Assembly: GCA_965230535.1 (NCBI GenBank)
Contig: OZ246009.1
Span: forward strand, 186,001 to 250,000
Source of the DNA: JAUILH01 sp965230535
GTDB lineage: Bacteria > Bacteroidota > Bacteroidia > Flavobacteriales_D > JAUILH01
DNA length: 64,000 bases
Direction: 5' to 3'
Part shown: positions 17,046 through 23,157 of the stretch, piece after piece
Numbering within the stretch: the first letter of the stretch is position 1
Layout of the letters: each line of letters opens with the position of its first letter
Translations under genes and position numbers: made by a program
Notes under the pieces: generated by a model
Told to the model about the DNA's origin: nothing
Seen by the model: only the letters and a program-made list of their open reading frames with translations
Database searches by the model: none

Positions 17046-17053
17046 CAAATATA
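17046..17053 (-). promoter_or_regulatory. -7 promoter box of the suf operon
   Basis: The minus strand reads TATATTTG (TAnnTTTG). The palindrome at 17008-17030 lies immediately downstream. No -33 TTTG found at the normal spacing; the alternative -7 box at 17003-17010 is equally exact. Confidence 0.5.
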
Positions 17054-17095
17054 CCATTTTTGTGGTATTGATTAAAGAAGGATTAATCATTAAAC

Positions 17096-17126
17096 AAAAA
17101 AACGGGCGTCATTTGTATGGCGCCCG
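17096..17126 (-). terminator. rho-independent terminator of the DUF4412 gene
   Basis: On the minus strand, CGGGCGCCAT (17126-17117) pairs with ATGACGCCCG (17112-17103) with one wobble, then seven T (17102-17096). It lies just past the stop at 17157 and separates this gene from the suf promoter. Confidence 0.88.
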
Positions 17127-17156
17127 CTCCAGGTGATCATGTAGTGTAGTTTGGTA

Positions 17157-17822
17157 TCAGTTGATCCCCATGGTTTTATAGTCTGATAAATTCACAGTCT
17201 TATCTATGCTTTCATTCACCTTCATGACAGTCATTTCTGTTTTTCGGGACTTGTCATCAATGTTGATGATTTGAAGTACGGTTCCCTCAGGCATAGCGGC
17301 AGCATAGCTTTGTTTGTTTTTTTGTCCGTACATATTCAGAAAAAACTTGAACAGGCCTTTGTCTGTCTCGCTGGTTGAGTAATAATAGTGAGTTCCGTCT
17401 TCATTACTTGCCTTGTATTCGTCGCAATTGAAGCCGTTAACAACCTTTGTTTTTCCCGTTTTTTCAAACTTAAGCTGTTCTTCATCTTTTCCTCCGGAAG
17501 ATTTTTCCGGCTTGATTTTGATGGCCATGGCAGTTTTCATACTTCCCATGTCCATTAAAGTGATCATTTTTTGAAGGGAGTTATCGTAGATCACAAATCC
17601 TGTTGCGCCGTCAGCGTCTACTTCCATTCCAAAAGCACTTTCGTCTACTCTGGTGTCAGTATATAGGATGATGTTTTGGGAATGATCCAGCTTTCCGTTC
17701 TTCTTATAAGAATCAATTTTAACCTCCATACTTTGGTTAAAGGAATAAGATGGTTTGCTTTTTTTAGCTGGTCCAAAGGCACACAGTGCTGTGAACAATA
17801 CAATAAGGGCACTCAATTTCAT
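17157..17822 (-). CDS. DUF4412-like secreted protein
   Basis: 221 aa. Signal peptide at about 1-18. The middle part resembles DUF4412 proteins of Bacteroidota: a strand-rich domain with conserved GKTKVVNGFNCDEYKAS followed by YYYSTSETDKGLFKFF. Such proteins are periplasmic and their role is unknown. Single gene with its own terminator, divergent from the helical-repeat gene at 17905. Confidence 0.7.
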   Translation of the reverse strand: MKLSALIVLFTALCAFGPAKKSKPSYSFNQSMEVKIDSYKKNGKLDHSQNIILYTDTRVDESAFGMEVDADGATGFVIYDNSLQKMITLMDMGSMKTAMAIKIKPEKSSGGKDEEQLKFEKTGKTKVVNGFNCDEYKASNEDGTHYYYSTSETDKGLFKFFLNMYGQKNKQSYAAAMPEGTVLQIINIDDKSRKTEMTVMKVNESIDKTVNLSDYKTMGIN

Positions 17823-17904
17823 TGTTGTGGTTTGAATTTTTTGTCAAAACTATGAAGGTGCTTTTGATGAGAAAAGGTGAAATTTGTAAATTTGTGATAG
17901 AATT

Positions 17905-19293
17905 TTGGTAAATGAAATTGGTAAAATATTAGAATTAATAGGTGATAAGGATATTATTGAGCTTCAAAATGTGATAAAAAATGATAAAAATCATAAATTG
18001 AATAATTTATTGAGCTATCTAATTCACAACAATCCCGATTCTCTTGAAAAAGCCCACCTGTTTCGTTCGGTATATGGTGAGGTTTACCATTCGTCAAAGG
18101 ATTACTTACTTAGAAATGAGTTGAGGCTACTCAAGCAAGCCCTGGTTCGTTTTCTTTCGGGCAAAATGCTAACGCCTCATGAGCATCAACTTAATTTTCT
18201 GAAATTTTTGAGTCAGCATCAGCTCACGCATATGTTCCGAAAAGAAGAAAAAAAGCTGAGAAAATCGCTTGAGAAGGATGGCGAAATTGGGTTACTTGAA
18301 GAGCTTGAAGGCTTGTCGACCAATAGCTTTTACAGAAATGAACTACGTGGGTCTAAGGAGGATTTTTTGCGCCTGAATGCCGGCGTGCAACAATGGAATG
18401 CTTATGGGAATGAAAATTATCTGCTTCAGAATAGAAGGTTAGGGGTCTTTCAGGCATTTATCAATGAAGGATTTTCCAGGATGGGGATTGATATGAAAGA
18501 TGATGTTCAGCAAATGCCTTTTGAAGAGGATCAGTCTACCATTAGCAAGTATTATTGGTATAAGGCAAAAAGTCTTTCGGAGGCAGACAAAATTAAATAC
18601 CTCAATAAGGCATTGGATTATCTGACTGTGACAAAAATGAATCCTGAATTGAAGCGAGATGAATTTGTTGTCATTACCAATAACCTGAGTCTGCAGTATT
18701 TCTTCAACAGGGATTACGAACGTGCAGCACATCTTTATGAAAACCTGATGGATCAGTACGATTTACCCAAAAACAAAGAGGTTCTGGTAGTCTTTAATTA
18801 CGTGAGTGCGCTTGTGAAATGTGAAAAGTATGATGTGGTTGACGCCATGTTTAAGCTGTATTACAGAAAGATGAAGAAGACGCCTTTTACCAAGGTTAAA
18901 GCTACTTTATTGTACGTAATGAGTAGTCTTTCCCGGGGTGATCTTAAAAAGGCAAAAGAGTTGCTACCCAATGATTTGAAACAGGGTTCGCACGATGATT
19001 ATTTATACGCAAGACTGGTATGGGCGATATACTATTATCTGAAATCGGACATGGATTCTTGCGAGCGGGAGAACCTGAATTTGATTCAGTCTATTCAGTC
19101 GAAATCACAGTTTCAGAGTTATTTATTTTGTGCGCAAAGTATGAATGCCATGTTGCGCCATTCAGGTCAAAAACAACTCGAGAAGCTTCATGGTAAGCTT
19201 AAGGGTTTTATTGAAGACAAATCAATCAGACATAGCGATATTTTGCCTTTGCTTTGGTTGAGAAATGAATTAGCAAAGCAAACTAAAGCTTAG
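17905..19293 (+). CDS. helical-repeat (TPR-like) protein, unknown
   Basis: 462 aa. Entirely helical, with several TPR-like helix pairs (for example FNRDYERAAHLYENLMDQY, ALVKCEKYDVVDAMFKLYYRK, LSRGDLKKAKELL). No signal peptide or enzyme motif. No ATG occurs before residue about 88; the best start is TTG at 17905, ten bases after a -7 box TAAATTTG (17887-17894), giving a very short leader. It resembles in size, composition and layout the 516-aa protein at 20965-22515, with which it may form a family. Its stop interlocks with that of the RidA-like gene. Confidence 0.7.
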   Translation: MVNEIGKILELIGDKDIIELQNVIKNDKNHKLNNLLSYLIHNNPDSLEKAHLFRSVYGEVYHSSKDYLLRNELRLLKQALVRFLSGKMLTPHEHQLNFLKFLSQHQLTHMFRKEEKKLRKSLEKDGEIGLLEELEGLSTNSFYRNELRGSKEDFLRLNAGVQQWNAYGNENYLLQNRRLGVFQAFINEGFSRMGIDMKDDVQQMPFEEDQSTISKYYWYKAKSLSEADKIKYLNKALDYLTVTKMNPELKRDEFVVITNNLSLQYFFNRDYERAAHLYENLMDQYDLPKNKEVLVVFNYVSALVKCEKYDVVDAMFKLYYRKMKKTPFTKVKATLLYVMSSLSRGDLKKAKELLPNDLKQGSHDDYLYARLVWAIYYYLKSDMDSCERENLNLIQSIQSKSQFQSYLFCAQSMNAMLRHSGQKQLEKLHGKLKGFIEDKSIRHSDILPLLWLRNELAKQTKA

Positions 19294-19748
19294 TTCTTGA
19301 TTGTAAAAGAAGCGGTTAATCCAACACAGAAATTTCTCGGTAGTTTTTCTACACCAAAAATGGCCCTTGAATGCCTGCCTTTTTCTTCAAGAATATTTAC
19401 AAAAAGATCAGATGCTCCATTTACAACTTTTGGTGAGTCATCCCAATCATTGCCGGATTGAAAGTAAGCGTCAATATGATTTAAACCAACAATTTTCTCA
19501 AATCCAATTTTCTGACTCACCTGTGCTAAAACATTCAATGCGCATAGTTCCATGGCGTGATAGCCTTCTTCAGTCGAAATATCGTTTCCCAGTCTACCCT
19601 GAAACTTAAATTCACCATCTAATATTGGGAACTGAATGGCTACGTATGCAATATTTTCTCTGATGTTGACGGAGACATAATTGCCTCCGGGAGTTGAAAT
19701 GCCGGGAAGTGTATATCCAAGCTTTTTTAGGTTTTCTTCTGGTGTCAT
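19290..19748 (-). CDS. RidA/YjgF-like protein (UK114 family, longer type)
   Basis: 152 aa. Matches the longer YjgF-like subgroup: NLKKLGYTLPGISTPGGNYVSVN at the start, then FQGRLGNDISTEEGYHAMELCALNVLAQV, and the C-terminal GRHSRAIFGVEKLPRNFCVGLTASF. Proteins of the RidA superfamily deaminate reactive enamine/imine intermediates, but this subgroup is little characterised and lacks an obvious assignment of the active-site Arg. Cytoplasmic. Convergent with the TPR-like gene by a 4-base overlap (TTAG). Confidence 0.85.
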   Translation of the reverse strand: MTPEENLKKLGYTLPGISTPGGNYVSVNIRENIAYVAIQFPILDGEFKFQGRLGNDISTEEGYHAMELCALNVLAQVSQKIGFEKIVGLNHIDAYFQSGNDWDDSPKVVNGASDLFVNILEEKGRHSRAIFGVEKLPRNFCVGLTASFTIKN

Positions 19749-19898
19749 GCTTTATCTTGTTACCTATTCTGCCTTGTGCACGGGCAAAGAACTGATGTCA
19801 GAGTAAAGGTATAGAATAGTACGCTAATCATCAGCTTAACTTTAGGCCATTAAGCGTATTTGATTGAGTGCTTAGTAGATCTATTCATTAAACAATTG

Positions 19899-19906
19899 TA
19901 ATTTTG
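19899..19906 (+). promoter_or_regulatory. -7 promoter box of thiL
   Basis: TAATTTTG (TAnnTTTG) ends four bases before the thiL ATG at 19911, so transcription would begin at or next to the start codon (leaderless mRNA). Confidence 0.5.
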
Positions 19907-19910
19907 CCGC

Positions 19911-20960
19911 ATGTTACAAAACGATCAAAGAACAGAGATAGGTCAATTGGGGGAGTTTGGGTTGATTAACCACCTCAAGGATAAGGTTAAATTACATACC
20001 GGATCAACTAAGATTGGAATTGGAGATGATGCTGCTGTGGTAGAGCTTGGGGGAGATGTGGTGCTTTCTACGGATATGATGATAGAAGGCGTGCATTTTG
20101 ATTTGATGTATGTGCCTTTGAAGCATTTGGGATATAAGGCTGTGGTAACCAATCTAAGCGACATTTGTGCTATGAATACCATGCCTACGCACATCACGGT
20201 GTCTTTAGGTTTGTCGAATAGATTCTCTGTTGAAGCGGTTGAAGAGTTGTACGCCGGGATTAACCTGGCATGCGAACGTTATCAGGTGGATTTGGTAGGT
20301 GGAGATACCACTTCAAGTCCAAACGGGTTGATCATTTCGGTGACAGCGTTTGGTAAATCTTCCGAGAATATTGTGGAGAGAAAAGGGGCTCAGGAGAATG
20401 AGCTTATTGTGGTAAGTGGTGATTTGGGTGGAGCCTATATGGGACTGCAGTTGTTAGAACGTGAAAAAGCCATTTTCAAGGAGACACCTAATCTTCAGCC
20501 TGATCTTGGAGGCAATGATTATATTTTGGAACGACAGTTAAAACCGGAGGCGCGAGTTGATGTAGTGATTCAACTTAAGAACCTTGGAGTTGTTCCTACT
20601 TCTATGATTGATATTTCTGATGGCCTGGCTAGTGAATTGTTTCATTTATGCACACATAGTGATTTGGGATGTGCGATTTATGAAGATAAGTTGCCGATTG
20701 ATCCGACTACCTATCAAACGGCCAGAGATTTTGAATTAGACCCAACTATGTGCGCGCTCAATGGAGGAGAGGATTATGAGATTCTTTTCACGGTTAAGCA
20801 ATCCGATTTCGATAAGCTGAAAAATCTGCCTGACTTCACAGTGATTGGTCATATGACGGATAAGAATTCCGGCTTGAATCTGATTACTAAAAATGAGCTT
20901 GTACATCCATTATCTGCACAGGGATGGAATCATTTTAAAGAGGAAGATTCACAAGAATAA
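19911..20960 (+). CDS. thiL: thiamine-monophosphate kinase ThiL
   Basis: 349 aa, normal length. Phosphorylates thiamine monophosphate to thiamine diphosphate with ATP. Shows the AIR-synthase fold signatures of ThiL: ELGEFGLI-like N-terminus, IGDDAAVVEL, LSTDMMIEGVHF, LSDICAMNTMP, VGGDTTSSP, MIDISDGLASELFHL and LNGGEDYEILFTV. Cytoplasmic. Stands alone between convergent and divergent neighbours. The start is supported by the conserved N-terminus and places the ATG four bases after a -7 box. Confidence 0.96.
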   Translation: MLQNDQRTEIGQLGEFGLINHLKDKVKLHTGSTKIGIGDDAAVVELGGDVVLSTDMMIEGVHFDLMYVPLKHLGYKAVVTNLSDICAMNTMPTHITVSLGLSNRFSVEAVEELYAGINLACERYQVDLVGGDTTSSPNGLIISVTAFGKSSENIVERKGAQENELIVVSGDLGGAYMGLQLLEREKAIFKETPNLQPDLGGNDYILERQLKPEARVDVVIQLKNLGVVPTSMIDISDGLASELFHLCTHSDLGCAIYEDKLPIDPTTYQTARDFELDPTMCALNGGEDYEILFTVKQSDFDKLKNLPDFTVIGHMTDKNSGLNLITKNELVHPLSAQGWNHFKEEDSQE

Positions 20961-20964
20961 TTGC

Positions 20965-22515
20965 TTACTGTAGATTGACTTTTTCCTGAACAATAGACTT
21001 TAGAGTTCTGCCGGATACTTTGCGTTCTGCCCAACTCATGAAGTCAAAATATTCAAATGCCGTTTTCTCGAGACTATCCTCAAGCAGAGGCTTAAAATCG
21101 GTAATAAGTTGCTGATAAAGCAATTTAAGGTCGTTGTCGTTATTCGCTTTAAGTGCTTTGGCAATGAATTTTAGCATGATGCCTTCGAACTGGTAAACCC
21201 GGTTTCTGGTATTCAAGTACCGCTGGGTCGATTTCATGGCATAAGGAATAAGTCGTTGGTTGCCCAGTTCCAAATGAATGATCAGATTCAGGATATGCCC
21301 AAAGCAATAGAGGTCCTCACTTTTGTCTATATCAATGTCGTTGAGTAATTGATTTGTCCATTTCAAGGCATTGGGGTAGTCTTCCATTCCAATTAGTATA
21401 GAGGCCACGTTGAAATAGATAAAGGCCAGTCTTACATTGTTGATTTTTGGACCATATAATTTAAGGCCTTCTTCAATGATTGGGATGAGCTCATGCCCCT
21501 TTTCAAATTGTCCGGTGAGTGAATAGAGTGTCAGTTCAATACTATAAGTACTTGAGAAAAGCTTGATGTCAAGATCTTCATTCCTTTTAAGCATCATTGT
21601 TTCTGGTAGCTCATGTAGCTTATTTAGGAATTCGAAAACATCATCGTATTGCTTAAGCTGAGAGCCAATATAGATGGTATTGGTGAGTACTGAGAAATAA
21701 ACGTTGGGCTCCTCAGAGTAGCGTTCCAGGTTGTCTTCTATGTGTGAAATGTTTTTAAGCAGGTGTTCGTATGACTTTTTGTAATCACCAATTCCAAAGT
21801 AGTAGGCACTATATATATGATGGTATAAGTACTTTGTTTCATGAAAAAGAGCGGCATCCTCACTTTTGAGCAGGACATTGTCAATGATTTCCTTGAACTT
21901 GTTGAGTTCTTCCAAGGATCTGACTTTCCCTTTTTTATTGAGCAGGTAGAAAAGGCGTGATTTAATGTTCCAGAACTCGGAAAGGTTCTTGATTTTACTC
22001 TGAATCAGGCGATCTTCTTCAAGGATATGATCGATCTCAGCTTCAGCTGTTTTGGTGTAGTTGTCTTTTTCGATTAATTGTTTTTCCCATTTGAATATAT
22101 CCAGAAGGGCCGTGTGCTTTTCGTACTTATAGGCTTGTTTTTTAGCACTTCTGAGGATCTTAGCACTTTGTTTATAGAGTGATTTCTTGTAAAGAATCTC
22201 TGCGCAATGAATCGAACGCTTTAGTTGAGCGTCAATTGAACTGTTTGAGTGAAAGGCATCCAGACTTTTTAGAATAGCTTCATACAAACGTGCTTTGGCG
22301 ATGGAGAACTTTCTGACGAAGGCCTCATTTTTAAATTTCTTGAGTAGAGCCGCTTCATCATAGGTTTTTTGTTTGTCGATGGCGTCAAATAAAACCTGGT
22401 AGTTGTTCTTTTCTCCCAGTGTGTGTCTGCCGGAAAATACTTTAAAGTATCTTTTTTCAGGTTTGCTGAGTGACTTTATGAGCTTAAATAAATGGTCTGA
22501 TGCTTTGTTAGACAT
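20965..22515 (-). CDS. large helical-repeat protein, unknown
   Basis: 516 aa. All-alpha, lysine- and leucine-rich; TPR-like helix pairs can be seen through the middle (LYKKSLYKQSAKILRSAKKQAYKY, YYFGIGDYKKSYEHLLKNI, MEDYPNALKWTNQLL). The N-terminus LFKLIKSLSKPEKRYFKVF looks like a conserved start of a Bacteroidota-specific family. No signal peptide, membrane segment or enzyme motif. Similar in architecture to the protein at 17905. It is followed convergently by thiL (four bases between stops). A scaffold role is possible but not shown. Confidence 0.75.
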   Translation of the reverse strand: MSNKASDHLFKLIKSLSKPEKRYFKVFSGRHTLGEKNNYQVLFDAIDKQKTYDEAALLKKFKNEAFVRKFSIAKARLYEAILKSLDAFHSNSSIDAQLKRSIHCAEILYKKSLYKQSAKILRSAKKQAYKYEKHTALLDIFKWEKQLIEKDNYTKTAEAEIDHILEEDRLIQSKIKNLSEFWNIKSRLFYLLNKKGKVRSLEELNKFKEIIDNVLLKSEDAALFHETKYLYHHIYSAYYFGIGDYKKSYEHLLKNISHIEDNLERYSEEPNVYFSVLTNTIYIGSQLKQYDDVFEFLNKLHELPETMMLKRNEDLDIKLFSSTYSIELTLYSLTGQFEKGHELIPIIEEGLKLYGPKINNVRLAFIYFNVASILIGMEDYPNALKWTNQLLNDIDIDKSEDLYCFGHILNLIIHLELGNQRLIPYAMKSTQRYLNTRNRVYQFEGIMLKFIAKALKANNDNDLKLLYQQLITDFKPLLEDSLEKTAFEYFDFMSWAERKVSGRTLKSIVQEKVNLQ

Positions 22516-22712
22516 GTGTTATTATCGCCTTATTTCATGAATTCGTTTTCTTAAGTCCAGAGTTGTAGCAAACAAAGTAGTATTGTTGTCAACCCGGGTA
22601 CACGCATGTATTTGTGTTAGTAGTTTAAGGGCTGACTCTTATCAGAAAGATACTAAAAGTTCTGTTTAAGATTGAGTTAGAACTGTGTTTTTTGACGATA
22701 AAAGTATCTTGC

Positions 22713-22724
22713 TTGACATGTATA
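22713..22724 (+). repeat. intergenic 12-mer TTGACATGTATA, copy 1 of 3
   Basis: The exact 12-mer occurs here and at 27144-27155 and 27315-27326, all in intergenic DNA. This copy lies about 200 bp upstream of the 516-aa gene and beside the terminator of the acidic lipoprotein gene. Confidence 0.6.
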
Positions 22725-22759
22725 AAAATAAAAAACCCGATTCAACTGAACCGGGTTTT
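22722..22759 (-). terminator. rho-independent terminator of the acidic lipoprotein gene
   Basis: On the minus strand, AAAACCCGGTTCA (22759-22747) pairs with TGAATCGGGTTTT (22744-22732) with one mismatch, followed by a T-rich tract interrupted by single A bases. It lies 21 bases after the stop at 22781. Confidence 0.85.
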
Positions 22760-22780
22760 AATATATCATGTTAAATAATG

Positions 22781-23089
22781 TTATCCTGCGATCTTAGCGG
22801 TAGCCTCATCCTGATCTTCATCTTCATCATTAATGCTACTGTTTCCGCTTCCTTTTCCTCCTATATCGGAACTCTTATTAGAAGCAGTCTCTTCTTCATC
22901 TTCATCCTCATCTACATCTGTAATGCCAGCATCATCATCATCTTCGTCAATGTCAGTCACGTCCCCTTCAGAGTCACGCAAAACGTTCTGTGGCGTCTTA
23001 CGCTCTAGCTCTTCGAACTTCTGACATCCTACCAAGAAAACACTTGCTAGTAGTGAGAAAATCATCAATATGTTCTTTAAACTCTTCAC
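22781..23089 (-). CDS. very acidic small lipoprotein
   Basis: 102 aa from a GTG start. Lipoprotein signal with hydrophobic core ending at C22 (SVFLVG-C), so membrane-anchored. The mature part is low-complexity and extremely acidic, with runs such as DIDEDDDDAG, DVDEDEDEEE and NDEDEDQDEA, and without a recognisable fold. Such sequence could bind Ca2+ or other cations, but no EF-hand or RTX-like spacing is present. It has a complete promoter (23110-23139) and its own terminator, so it is a real, independently expressed gene. Confidence 0.75.
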   Translation of the reverse strand: MKSLKNILMIFSLLASVFLVGCQKFEELERKTPQNVLRDSEGDVTDIDEDDDDAGITDVDEDEDEEETASNKSSDIGGKGSGNSSINDEDEDQDEATAKIAG

Positions 23090-23109
23090 TTCAAATTGAG
23101 TATTGTAAT

Positions 23110-23139
23110 CAAAAATAAGACTTTTTTATCAAAATCCAA
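23110..23139 (-). promoter_or_regulatory. promoter of the acidic lipoprotein gene
   Basis: On the minus strand, TTG (23139-23137), 19 bases, then TATTTTTG (23117-23110). Both boxes and spacing match the Bacteroidota promoter; the GTG start is 21 bases downstream. Confidence 0.75.
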
Positions 23140-23157
23140 GTTATTTTACGAACATTT

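Noticed and set aside
22713..22724. TTGACA as a sigma70-type -35 box
   Set aside because: TATA follows directly with no 17-bp spacing, and Bacteroidota use TTTG/TAnnTTTG instead.
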